NCBI GenBank assembly: GCA_027035445.1
Contig: JALVUT010000181.1
Coordinates: 1-38,869, forward strand
Direction: 5' to 3'
DNA from: Thermococcus sp.
GTDB taxonomy: Archaea; Methanobacteriota_B; Thermococci; Thermococcales; Thermococcaceae
DNA length: 38,869 nt
The notes beneath the pieces were generated by a model. That model was given only the letters and a program-made list of their open reading frames with translations. It ran no database searches and was not told where the DNA came from. This document shows, piece after piece, positions 22,725 through 30,441 of this stretch. Each line of letters opens with the position of its first letter. The first letter of the stretch is position 1. The position numbers were made by a program, and so were the translations under genes.

Positions 22725-24567
22725 CTCCGTTGGCCCGTATCAGGTATTTCCGCCCTCTGAATGTCACCCCGTGAACGAGGAAGTTAACACCTTCCACCGG
22801 CTGAACCGTCAGTTCATCATGAGCTTCCATTCTGAGGGATGCCGTAACGAGGGCGAAGAGGCTTGCGGCGCTCCAAGCCTGCGGCGAGTTGGCCCTCGGT
22901 ACTGACACGAGCTCGTCCAGACCGCTGTACAGTTCGGGTAGCTCTTTCCCCGGCATGAGTTTTGCGGCTGTGAAAATTCTGTCGGCAAGTTCCTTCGCGA
23001 GGTCAGTCCTTCCGATCCTTGAGAGACCGAGAGATATGAACGCGTTGTCGTGGGGCCACACGCTTCCACGATGATAGCTGAAGGGATTGTAGGCTTTTTC
23101 TCCTGCGCTCAGCGTCCTTATTCCGTACCTTGAGAGCATGTCTGGTTGGAAGAGCCTCTCCGCTGTTTCTCCTTCATGTTCTGCTACCCCTGTGATGAGC
23201 AGATGTCCCATGTTGGACGAGACAACGCGGAGTGCTTTTCCGTCCCCGTCCAAAGCTAGGGCGTAGTAGCCATCAACCCAGAAGTCGCGGTTGAACCTCT
23301 CCCTCATCTTTTTTGCTTCCCTTAGGAGCATCCCTGGATCGAGTTCGGTCAGTTCAAGCTCCCCTGCCAGCCTCAGCGCCCAGTAGGCATAGCCCTGAAC
23401 CTCAACGAGCGCTATGGGGGGTTTAGCCGGCTTTCCGTCCTCGTTGACTATGGCATCCCTTGAATCCTTCCATCCCTTGTTTCCGAGGATCCCGGGGACG
23501 TATGTTATGTACCCATCCCGGAGCTTCTCCAGTATCCACTTAACGGCCATTGTTATGTTCGGGCGGAGCTCGTCTATTAACTTTTCATCCCTGCTCCAGC
23601 GGAAGTACTCCCCGGCCAGGGCCACATAGAGGGGCGTCGCATCAACCGTGCCGTAGTAGGGGCCGAAGGGAACCTCCCCTGACTGAGCCAGCTCCCCAAG
23701 GCGGAACTCGTGGGGGATCTTCCCGGGCTCCTCCTCGCTCTTCGGATCGTTCTTCTTTCCCTGAAGGGAGGCGAAGAGTCTCAGCGTTCCCGCGGCGTAT
23801 TCCGGGTAGTATGGGAGGAGAAATAGAGAGGTTATTATCGCGTCCCTCCCGAAGGGACAGGCAAAGTAGGGTATCCCAGCGAGGGGGATGGGTCCGTAGA
23901 CCGTCGAGAGGGTGAGGGCACCGAGGTTTTCGACTGCCCTCTCAAACACTCCGTCAAGGGTTATGGAACCCGTGAAAAGGGGATTTTGGAGGACAAATCT
24001 TTCATCCCTGAGGAATGCGGACGTTTTCCCTATAACTTCTGAGATGAAGCGTACGTAGAGCTCCGCCTTTCCTCCCGGCGGGATTTCAAGCCTGGCTTTG
24101 AGGTCCTCATCCTCCCTCTCGAGGTTGGTCTTCACCCTCAGGCTCCTCCTCTCCTCTGGACGCTCCCTGGAGTAAAAACCGGCACCCCTCAGTGCGGTTT
24201 CTTCCTTAAGTCCCATAAACCCCCTGACCTGGAAGATGTCCTCTATAGGGGCCTCGTAGGTATAGAGAATCTCAACGTTCAAAGGCTCCCCCGAGGTGTT
24301 GTAGAGGGAAAGCCCCTCGGAATAGGAACCGTCCAGCCTCCTCCTTCTGACCAGCACTCCCCTCCCGGCAATGGAGAAATGTGAAACCGCCGTGGTGAAG
24401 GTCGAGGATGCTCCAATGAACTCCGGCTCAGGCTTCATGCGGAGGATTGCCTTCCTGACGAATCGCGTGTCAAGGGAGTAGAAGCCGTGGTACCTGCCCG
24501 TCATATTGCCCTCCTCGTCGGTGAGGACGAAGGCCCCATTGTCCGCCAGTATGACTCTCATGCTCAC
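22702..24567 (-). CDS. GH63-like/amylo-alpha-1,6-glucosidase-type glycoside hydrolase
   Basis: A 621-residue protein in two parts. Residues 1-210 form a beta-rich N-terminal domain of the type found before glycogen-debranching-like enzymes (G-R-Y-H-G-F-Y-S-L-D-T-R near 24-35). Residues 215-600 form an (alpha/alpha)6 barrel with A-C-P-F-G-R-D-A, G-T-V-D-A-T-P-L-Y, G-W-K-D-S-R-D-A and E-V-Q-G-Y-A-Y-W. The acidic residues in these segments are the probable catalytic pair. Databases usually call this type amylo-alpha-1,6-glucosidase, but the fold is shared with GH63 enzymes that cleave mannosylglycerate and glucosylglycerate. The substrate is therefore open; neighbours argue against a pure glycogen role. 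It starts inside the end of the isomerase-like gene (4-nt overlap) and overlaps the GH130 gene downstream. Confidence 0.82.
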   Translation of the reverse strand: MSMRVILADNGAFVLTDEEGNMTGRYHGFYSLDTRFVRKAILRMKPEPEFIGASSTFTTAVSHFSIAGRGVLVRRRRLDGSYSEGLSLYNTSGEPLNVEILYTYEAPIEDIFQVRGFMGLKEETALRGAGFYSRERPEERRSLRVKTNLEREDEDLKARLEIPPGGKAELYVRFISEVIGKTSAFLRDERFVLQNPLFTGSITLDGVFERAVENLGALTLSTVYGPIPLAGIPYFACPFGRDAIITSLFLLPYYPEYAAGTLRLFASLQGKKNDPKSEEEPGKIPHEFRLGELAQSGEVPFGPYYGTVDATPLYVALAGEYFRWSRDEKLIDELRPNITMAVKWILEKLRDGYITYVPGILGNKGWKDSRDAIVNEDGKPAKPPIALVEVQGYAYWALRLAGELELTELDPGMLLREAKKMRERFNRDFWVDGYYALALDGDGKALRVVSSNMGHLLITGVAEHEGETAERLFQPDMLSRYGIRTLSAGEKAYNPFSYHRGSVWPHDNAFISLGLSRIGRTDLAKELADRIFTAAKLMPGKELPELYSGLDELVSVPRANSPQAWSAASLFALVTASLRMEAHDELTVQPVEGVNFLVHGVTFRGRKYLIRANGGVEVEPL

Positions 24568-26042
24568 ACCCCGAGGATGGACTTGGCCCCTTTCTCGTCC
24601 TTCAGGTTGACTGCCTTAACCCCCCAGAGTTTTGCCACGAACCTGAGCTCCTCCCTGTAGTCGCCTGGGACGAGGCTCAGATGGTTCGCCCCCATGACTG
24701 AGATGAAGGTTTCCTTGTCCAGCGGATTCTTTATTGCCGTGTGGGGCCACTGCTTTCCCCACTTGAGCTTTGACTCGATTTCCCCGGTTATCTCAAGCCC
24801 CTCGGTGAGGAAGTAGAGGAGGAAGTACTCGCCACCCTTCCTCACGAGCCTCGCCACGGTGAAGGTAGCCTTCGGAGTTCTGTATGTTAAAGCTCCGCCA
24901 CTCGCCCCCTGGCACTGGCCCTGTATGGTGGTGGCTTTGAGGTTCTCCTCAGGGTTCTCGCTGAGCCTCGCGTAGTAGAGCGATGAGGCGCCGCAGTTTG
25001 CTATCATCACCATCTTATCGTCCACGTACTTTATGTCGCCGAAGAGGGGTGGCTTTCCACTCAAGTAGAAGAGGAGTGCGGAGCTTATAGTCCCCTTGAC
25101 GTCACCCTCACAGGTGGCAGGGATGACATCCTTCCCACCCTCTGCATCGGCGTTGAATGGGAACAGTGCGGGAATCAGGCAGGCGGTAACGCCGTAAACC
25201 TCGCTCAGCTCGGGCTGGCACTTTATCGAGACGGCGGAGACGTCCTCATGCTCCTTAAAACTCTCCTTCGCAGCAAGGTAGAGCGCTATCTGTCTCCTCA
25301 GGGCCTCTGGGGTCAGCATCTTACCGTCGAACTTCACCTCGGTCTTCGATGTCAGCCAGTCGTAGAACCCCTCGACGCGGACCCTCAGCTGCTCGTCCGA
25401 GAGGAGGTTATCCGCCCTCCCCACCAGGATGTACTGATCGAGCATTATGAAGTCGCCGACGATGTGCTTGAGCCCCGGAAGGTCGTCCATGAGGTGTTCC
25501 ATTCCGAGGGTGTAAGGGGAACCCCAGAGGAGTATGGATCCTTTCGAGAGCTTCGAAACGGCTTCAACGGCCCCTGCCCAGGCCTTCACCTTTTCAATAT
25601 TGCCCTTAAGGCGGACGTGGTTGAGTGCGTACTCGTTCACAGCGCTCTCCCAGAGGGATGCTCCCACGGAGGTTATGCACGTCGTACCTGCCCACGCTGG
25701 ATCGTCGTCCGCGTAGAGGAGGAGCGGTCTGCGAGCCTCACGTACCATGGCTGTTACTAGGTTGCTCTCAGTCCAGTGCCAGAGGCCCGCTATTATACCA
25801 CTCGCCCCGTTTCCAGCTACTATTCTCCCGGCTCTTATCGCGTCTCCCATGGAATCAACACCGAAGTTTCCACCGCTTTCAAAGAGCTGATACCTTCCGA
25901 GCTCCATGTTGAGATCAATAACATTAAAACCAGCTTTCTCAAGTTCGCCCACGAGCGTGGCGTGCTTCCTCTTTAGAGCCCGTTCGCGCTCGGTTAAAAA
26001 GGCTGTAGGACGGGGGTCGGTAAACGTAAGGACTGCTATCAT
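24564..26042 (-). CDS. L-fucose/L-arabinose isomerase-like protein
   Basis: A 492-residue protein with the three-domain layout of the L-fucose isomerase-like superfamily. The N-terminal Rossmann-like part contains I-I-A-G-L-W-H-W-T-E-S near 83-93. The central part has a D-V-S-A-V-S-I-K-C-Q-P-E-L segment, and the C-terminal lobe contains C-E-G-D-V-K-G-T-I-S-S-A-L and N-C-G-A-S-S-L-Y-Y. These segments supply acidic and His metal ligands in known isomerases. Enzymes of this fold interconvert aldoses and ketoses using Mn2+. In this setting an aldose such as mannose being converted to its ketose would feed the divergent fructokinase-like gene; that is inference. AAGGTG precedes the ATG, and the shared ATATATAAT element at 26078-26086 provides a promoter. 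First gene of the three-gene operon. Confidence 0.8.
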   Translation of the reverse strand: MIAVLTFTDPRPTAFLTERERALKRKHATLVGELEKAGFNVIDLNMELGRYQLFESGGNFGVDSMGDAIRAGRIVAGNGASGIIAGLWHWTESNLVTAMVREARRPLLLYADDDPAWAGTTCITSVGASLWESAVNEYALNHVRLKGNIEKVKAWAGAVEAVSKLSKGSILLWGSPYTLGMEHLMDDLPGLKHIVGDFIMLDQYILVGRADNLLSDEQLRVRVEGFYDWLTSKTEVKFDGKMLTPEALRRQIALYLAAKESFKEHEDVSAVSIKCQPELSEVYGVTACLIPALFPFNADAEGGKDVIPATCEGDVKGTISSALLFYLSGKPPLFGDIKYVDDKMVMIANCGASSLYYARLSENPEENLKATTIQGQCQGASGGALTYRTPKATFTVARLVRKGGEYFLLYFLTEGLEITGEIESKLKWGKQWPHTAIKNPLDKETFISVMGANHLSLVPGDYREELRFVAKLWGVKAVNLKDEKGAKSILGV

Positions 26043-26077
26043 CGAACAACACCTTGAAAGGAACTCGGCAAAAACCC

Positions 26078-26086
26078 ATATATAAT
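26078..26086. promoter_or_regulatory. Shared TATA element between isomerase operon and PfkB gene
   Basis: ATATATAAT lies midway in the 90-nt divergent spacer. Read either way it predicts starts near 26057 (minus) and 26108-26110 (plus), both consistent with the ribosome sites. Confidence 0.5.
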
Positions 26087-26104
26087 GCTTGCGTCATAAA
26101 CTAC

Positions 26105-26119
26105 ATGCAATGGTTGCAT
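26105..26119. promoter_or_regulatory. Perfect inverted repeat, candidate operator of the PfkB gene
   Basis: ATGCAA-TGG-TTGCAT has two exact 6-nt arms with a 3-nt centre. It covers the predicted transcription start of the PfkB gene, where a bound repressor would block polymerase. It does not match the AACCA-N7-TGGTT repeat found further along, so a different regulator is implied. Confidence 0.5.
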
Positions 26120-26132
26120 TTTGGTGATGGTG

Positions 26133-27080
26133 ATGATTGTCTCCATCGGCGAGGTCCTCATTGACTTCATAGCCCTTCATGAGGGAAGGCTGAAGGACGT
26201 GAAGAGTTTCGAGAAGCATCCCGGCGGTGCCCCTGCCAACGTCGCCGTCGGCCTTTCGAGGCTCGGCGTTGAGAGTGCCCTTGTAAGCAAAGTTGGAGAC
26301 GACCCCTTCGGGGACTTCCTCGTTGAGCGGTTGCATGAAGAAGGCGTTAAAACCTTTATTCGCCGCGACCTAGAAAAGCATACTGGGGTAGTCTTCGTCC
26401 AGCTAATCGGCGCCAGGCCGGAGTTCATTCTTTACGATGGGGTTGCATACTTCAACCTCCGCCCCGAAGATGTTGATGCTAACCTTAAGGCTGCGGAGCT
26501 CGTCCACTTCGGCTCGGTGCTATTCGCCAGGGAGCCCTCGCGCTCGACGGTCTTTGAAGTCCTCAAAGAGCTGAAGGGGAAGGTTCCGCTCAGCTACGAC
26601 ATCAACATGAGACCCGACCTCTGGCGCGGAAGGGAAGACGAGATGCTGAGGGACATCGAGCGAGCGTTGAAGTTAGCGGACATCGCCAAGCTCGGGGACG
26701 GAGAGCTGGCTTCTCTGACGGGGAGAGGGATAAACATTGACGACTTCGACTTCCGGCTCCTGGCGATCACAAAGGGTGCGGAGGGGAGCGAACTGAGGAG
26801 CGGTGGAATTAGGGTTCATGTTCCCGCCTATAAAGTGGAAGCCATTGACACCACAGGAGCTGGCGACGCATTTATGGCGGCCCTCCTTGCCGGCCTGTAC
26901 TACTCAGGCTGTTTGGGAGCAGAAGAACTTGGGGAAGAAAAGCTAAACAGGATAGGTCACTTTGCGAACCTTGTGGCGGCACTATCGACGATGCACAGGG
27001 GTGCTTGGAGCGTCCCGAAAATTGAGGAGATAACACTAATGAGAGAGGTTAGGGAGCTCTACCAGCGCTCCAACAGGTAG
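26133..27080 (+). CDS. PfkB-family sugar kinase, fructokinase-like
   Basis: A 315-residue ribokinase-fold kinase. G-E-V-L-I-D-F is at 6-12 and the substrate motif P-G-G-A-P-A-N-V-A at 30-38. The catalytic D-T-T-G-A-G-D-A-F near 235-243 carries the base Asp, and the C-terminal half holds the ATP site. The opening and the G-G-A-P-A-N-V-A form are those of fructokinases and of 2-keto-3-deoxysugar kinases; fructose fits the isomerase-like neighbour. The ATG at 26133 follows GGTGATG at 26123-26129; in-frame upstream starts are part of that site. It converges on the glycosyltransferase gene with a 22-nt overlap of 3' ends. A palindrome covers its predicted start site. Confidence 0.85.
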   Translation: MIVSIGEVLIDFIALHEGRLKDVKSFEKHPGGAPANVAVGLSRLGVESALVSKVGDDPFGDFLVERLHEEGVKTFIRRDLEKHTGVVFVQLIGARPEFILYDGVAYFNLRPEDVDANLKAAELVHFGSVLFAREPSRSTVFEVLKELKGKVPLSYDINMRPDLWRGREDEMLRDIERALKLADIAKLGDGELASLTGRGINIDDFDFRLLAITKGAEGSELRSGGIRVHVPAYKVEAIDTTGAGDAFMAALLAGLYYSGCLGAEELGEEKLNRIGHFANLVAALSTMHRGAWSVPKIEEITLMREVRELYQRSNR

Positions 27081-28201
27081 TCCTTCTCCTCAAGGAAGAC
27101 CCTCGCTCTCTCCTCTATCACTTTCTCAGCCTCCAGGGTGTTTATGTCCATAGTCCTCTTCACGAAGTCGGCAGTTTTGGCGAAATAGAGTGGAACTAGG
27201 GGCTTTGCCTCCTCAAGTATTCCGTCCCTGTAAGCAACCGCTCCGTCATAAAGGACGTGGCTCCAGAGTCTGTCGTCGAACTCGAAGGTCTTGAGGACCT
27301 CTCTCACGCCTTTGAAGGTATTCGGCGCCAGGGCCTTCTTGAGGACAGCCTCGTACTCCGCGAAGAGCTCGCGCGATCTCTCCTCAAGGAGATCTAAGGT
27401 TACCTTAACCGGTTCAGGTTCTCCCCTCTCAAGCTCCCCGAAGACAGGGACGTCCTCTATCCTCTCCACGCCCCTCCAGACGTTCTCATAGCGCTCCATC
27501 AGGCTGAAGAGCGTTCCAACAACCTGGTTGAACATTGGGCCGAGCGAGGCTGCTGGATCTTTGGGGTCGTGTATCTTCATTCCGAGGGCCGTTTGAACCA
27601 CCTTGAAACCCCTTGCCATCGCGGTCGTCGTGAGAAATATATCAACACCGAAGCGGGCTACATGGGTCTTCCAGATCTCCTCATCCTCGAGGTAGACGTC
27701 GATTAGCTTAGCGCTCACCCCAAAGTCCCCACCTATCGGTTGCCTGACGTTCTTCCCGTAGAGTGAGGCCGTCATTGGGTAGGCTATGTTGTTGGTTATC
27801 GTCCCATCCCACTTGTGTCTTATGTACAGCGGGGCCACGAAATCGTAGTTCTCCCCTATCGGCCCGGCGAGACCCTTTATCCACTCGGGCGTTATGCTCC
27901 TCAGGTCGCTGTCCACAAAGACGAGTGCGTCGGCCTCCCTCTCCATTGCGAACTCCATGAGTTCCTTCATGGCACTGCCCTTACCTGGAATTGGCCACCG
28001 GTAGACGAAGCTGTGAACCTCAACCCCCTCCGGAACCGGCGTACTCAGAACTGCATCCCTTGTCCCATCGCTGCTTCCGCCATCAGCGTTAACGACTATG
28101 CCTCCTTCAAAGTACTCTTTAAGACCCTTGGCAGCCTGTTTAACAACAAAAGAAACCGTTCCAGCATTGTTATAACTTGGAATACCAACGATAACTCTCA
28201 T
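27059..28201 (-). CDS. GT2/GT81-like glycosyltransferase, related to glucosyl-/mannosylglycerate synthases
   Basis: A 380-residue GT-A glycosyltransferase. V-G-I-P-S-Y-N-N-A-G-T is at 5-15, V-N-A-D-G-G-S-S-D-G-T at 37-47 and the metal-binding D-S-D at 97-99. Q-P-I-G-G-D-F-G-V-S at 154-163 is the acceptor loop seen in GT81/GT78-like synthases. A helical C-terminal region (about 260-380) is typical of glycosyl(phospho)glycerate synthases. The family makes glucosyl- or mannosyl-glycerate type solutes from NDP-sugar; the sugar and acceptor are not readable here. GGGGTGAT lies before the ATG. It is divergent from the oxidoreductase operon, and the shared operator at 28222-28238 lies close to its own promoter. 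No signal peptide or membrane segment is seen. Confidence 0.75.
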   Translation of the reverse strand: MRVIVGIPSYNNAGTVSFVVKQAAKGLKEYFEGGIVVNADGGSSDGTRDAVLSTPVPEGVEVHSFVYRWPIPGKGSAMKELMEFAMEREADALVFVDSDLRSITPEWIKGLAGPIGENYDFVAPLYIRHKWDGTITNNIAYPMTASLYGKNVRQPIGGDFGVSAKLIDVYLEDEEIWKTHVARFGVDIFLTTTAMARGFKVVQTALGMKIHDPKDPAASLGPMFNQVVGTLFSLMERYENVWRGVERIEDVPVFGELERGEPEPVKVTLDLLEERSRELFAEYEAVLKKALAPNTFKGVREVLKTFEFDDRLWSHVLYDGAVAYRDGILEEAKPLVPLYFAKTADFVKRTMDINTLEAEKVIEERARVFLEEKDYLLERW

Positions 28202-28221
28202 GGAATCACCCCACTAAATAC

Positions 28222-28238
28222 AACCATCTAAAGTGGTT
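28222..28238. promoter_or_regulatory. Operator copy 1, AACCA-N7-TGGTT
   Basis: AACCATCTAAAGTGGTT, embedded in ATACAACCA...TGGTTTTA. It ends 16 nt before the TATA box (TTATATATATC at 28254-28264) of the oxidoreductase operon, upstream of the BRE, the usual place for an archaeal activator. For the divergent glycosyltransferase gene the same site lies at or downstream of the likely TATA region. The outer flanks are shared with the copy at 30338-30354. Confidence 0.65.
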
Positions 28239-28291
28239 TTATTTTGGAAAGGGTTATATATATCTTTTGTGTCAGTGATCTGGGGATACCC

Positions 28292-29302
28292 ATGAAGGAA
28301 CTGAAGGTTGGAGTGGTGGGTTGTGGCAACATATTCAACCTCGCCCACAAAGGTGCCCTGAAGGCTGCGGAAGGTGTCAGGGTCGTTGCTTGCATGGATA
28401 TAGATAAGGAGAGGGCAAAGACCGGTGCAGGCGAGTTTAACGCCAAAGCCCTCACGAGCCTTGACGAGTTTTTGGATCTTGATGTCGATGTCGTTGAGGT
28501 TCTGACGCCGACGTACACCCACGCCGAGCTGGTGATTCAGGTGCTCAAGGCAGGAAAGCACGTTATCGTTGAGAAGCCGATAGCACTGACCGTCGAGGAA
28601 GCCAAAGAAATGATAAGGACTGCCGAGAGGGAAGGTCTTCACCTCCTCGTCGGGCACGTAAGGCGCTTTGACAGAAGATGGATGGTAATGAAAGAAGTTA
28701 TAAAAAAGCGCAACATTCTCCCCATGCACATCAGAAAGAGTGAGGTCCAGAACCTACCCTTCCCGGAGGACTACTGGTACTGGGACGAGAGCAAAAGCGG
28801 TGGTGTTGCCCTTGACCTTGGAGTGCACGTTACGGACTTCCTGAGGTGGTTCTTTGAGAGCGAGCCACTGAGCGTCTACGCCGTTGGAAAGGCCATAAAG
28901 GAGGAGGCTAAGGCCAACGACACCTTCGACCACTTTGTCATGATGATAGAGTTCGAGGGTGGGAAGACCGGCATAGCGGAGGTCAGCTGGGCATACCCCT
29001 ATCCCTCGCGCTACGGGGTGTTCTACCACCACGTTGACATAATCGGGAAGAACGGGCGCATACGCTACACGCCCCTCGACACACCCGTAGTCGGTGTCGC
29101 GAAGGCCAACTTCGAGATGCCCCGCTTCTCGCCGCTGCTCTCAACCTTTCCGGATGCCTTTGAACGGGAGCTCAAACACTTCTTCAGTGTCATAAGGGGT
29201 GAGGAGGAGCCCATCATAATGGCGGAGGATGCCCTGATCGCCCTAAAAATCGCTGAAAAAGCCAAGGAAAGCGCGAGAAAAGGGGAGGTGGTGCGAATAT
29301 GA
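28292..29302 (+). CDS. Gfo/Idh/MocA-family oxidoreductase (first of pair)
   Basis: A 336-residue NAD(P)-dependent oxidoreductase. The dinucleotide motif V-G-V-V-G-C-G-N-I-F is at 6-15, E-K-P-I-A-L at 94-99 carries the catalytic lysine, and D-L-G-V-H at 175-179 supplies the Asp/His pair. Members oxidise or reduce ring hydroxyls of sugars and inositols, or catalyse multi-step redox glycoside cleavage; the substrate is not decidable. The ATG at 28292 is preceded by GGGGAT and gives an 8-nt leader from the strong TATA at 28254-28264. It overlaps the next oxidoreductase gene by 4 nt (ATGA). A regulatory inverted repeat lies upstream of the TATA box. Confidence 0.9.
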   Translation: MKELKVGVVGCGNIFNLAHKGALKAAEGVRVVACMDIDKERAKTGAGEFNAKALTSLDEFLDLDVDVVEVLTPTYTHAELVIQVLKAGKHVIVEKPIALTVEEAKEMIRTAEREGLHLLVGHVRRFDRRWMVMKEVIKKRNILPMHIRKSEVQNLPFPEDYWYWDESKSGGVALDLGVHVTDFLRWFFESEPLSVYAVGKAIKEEAKANDTFDHFVMMIEFEGGKTGIAEVSWAYPYPSRYGVFYHHVDIIGKNGRIRYTPLDTPVVGVAKANFEMPRFSPLLSTFPDAFERELKHFFSVIRGEEEPIIMAEDALIALKIAEKAKESARKGEVVRI

Positions 29303-30312
29303 GGAAGCTTAACGTCGGAATCATCAGCTACGCCCATCCTCATGCTCTCAGATACGCATCCACAATAAGCCATGGCAGGAGAACAAAGCTCTACGCCGTG
29401 TCTGGGGATGGGGCAAATTCGGATATCGCAAGGAGTGAGGCAAAGAAGTATGGAGCCAGGTTCTACAGAAACTACGAGGCGCTTCTGAAAGACGAAAATG
29501 TTGAGGCTGTGTACATTGCCATCGAGACCTACAGGCACAGGGAGGTTGCCATAAGGGCCGCGGAAGAGGGGAAGCACATACTCCTCGAGAAGCCCATAGC
29601 CCTCAGCCTTGTGGACGCGGACGATGTGATACGGGCTGCTAGAAAGGCAGGGGTCAAGCTCATGCTGCCCTTCAACCCGCGATTTACGGGACCCCTAAAA
29701 AAGGCTAAGGGGATGCTCGATGAGGGTGAGATAGGTCTCCTGGAGTACATCCATGCCATCTCCGAGAATGTCAAGCCGCCGATATTCCTGCGGGGCCTTG
29801 ACATGAGCTGGTTCCTGGACGTTAAGAAGTCGGGCGGCGGTGGCTTCATGGACACCGCACCCCACGGCATTGATTCACTCCTCTGGCTGACTGGGGACTT
29901 TCCCAGAAGGGTTTATGCGGATATAGGGGCTAAGATATACGGCTTCCCGGTCGATGATATCGGTACGGCGATTCTGGAGTTCAGGAATGGCGTTGTTGCC
30001 GTCCTAACGGCAGGCTGGGGTAACCCGAAGGGCTACTCCTACGGGCTTGAGATAAAGTACTACCTGGTGGGAAGCGAGGGTTTCCTTGACGTGAGGACCG
30101 CCTACCCGGACTTCACCGTGTATCAGGAGGGGGCCGAGAAGGTGTACTGGGACAGACCGGACGTCATGGAAATAGTGGAGTCCTTTGCCCGGGCAGTTCT
30201 TGAGGATGTAGAGGTTCCCATATGTGGGGAAGACGCCAAGAAAAACCTGGCCATCATACTGGCCTCTTATGAAGCCTCAAGGAAGAAGAAACAGGTCAGG
30301 CTCCAATTCTAA
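29299..30312 (+). CDS. Gfo/Idh/MocA-family oxidoreductase (second of pair, altered nucleotide loop)
   Basis: A 337-residue paralogue. The catalytic E-K-P-I-A-L is at 97-102 and the D-x3-H pair in F-M-D-T-A-P-H is D185 and H189, so the active site is intact. The N-terminal strand reads V-G-I-I-S-Y-A-H-P-H-A where family members have a glycine-rich G-x-G-x-x-(G/A) loop; only the first Gly is kept. Cofactor binding may differ, or the cofactor may be held tightly. Translationally coupled to the first oxidoreductase, so they probably act on the same compound or as a redox-neutral pair. A T-rich tract follows the stop. Confidence 0.87.
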   Translation: MRKLNVGIISYAHPHALRYASTISHGRRTKLYAVSGDGANSDIARSEAKKYGARFYRNYEALLKDENVEAVYIAIETYRHREVAIRAAEEGKHILLEKPIALSLVDADDVIRAARKAGVKLMLPFNPRFTGPLKKAKGMLDEGEIGLLEYIHAISENVKPPIFLRGLDMSWFLDVKKSGGGGFMDTAPHGIDSLLWLTGDFPRRVYADIGAKIYGFPVDDIGTAILEFRNGVVAVLTAGWGNPKGYSYGLEIKYYLVGSEGFLDVRTAYPDFTVYQEGAEKVYWDRPDVMEIVESFARAVLEDVEVPICGEDAKKNLAIILASYEASRKKKQVRLQF

Positions 30313-30318
30313 TTGAAC

Positions 30319-30330
30319 TTTTACTTTTTT
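30319..30330 (+). terminator. Oligo-T terminator after the oxidoreductase pair
   Basis: TTTTACTTTTTT begins 7 nt after the stop, a typical archaeal intrinsic terminator. It separates the oxidoreductase operon from the transporter operon, which has its own promoter. Confidence 0.55.
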
Positions 30331-30337
30331 ATAATAC

Positions 30338-30354
30338 AACCACTTCTAGTGGTT
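30338..30354. promoter_or_regulatory. Operator copy 2, AACCACT-TCT-AGTGGTT
   Basis: A perfect 7-nt inverted repeat with a 3-nt centre. It ends 15 nt before the TATA box (CTTATATACT at 30368-30377) of the transporter operon. Flanks (ATAC before, TTA after) match copy 1, and the distance to TATA is nearly identical. Confidence 0.75.
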
Positions 30355-30441
30355 TTAAGCCATAAACCTTATATACTTTGATAGACTTATATGCGTTGAA
30401 TTGTATCGTTTGTTGGCACTGAAGCACGCAGGTGATGTCGC

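Noticed and set aside
24564..26042. Myo-inositol catabolism as the role of the island because of the Gfo/Idh proteins and PfkB kinase
   Set aside because: No other inositol-degradation enzyme (dehydratase, hydrolase or aldolase type) is present; glycerate kinase and the glycoside enzymes fit another substrate better.
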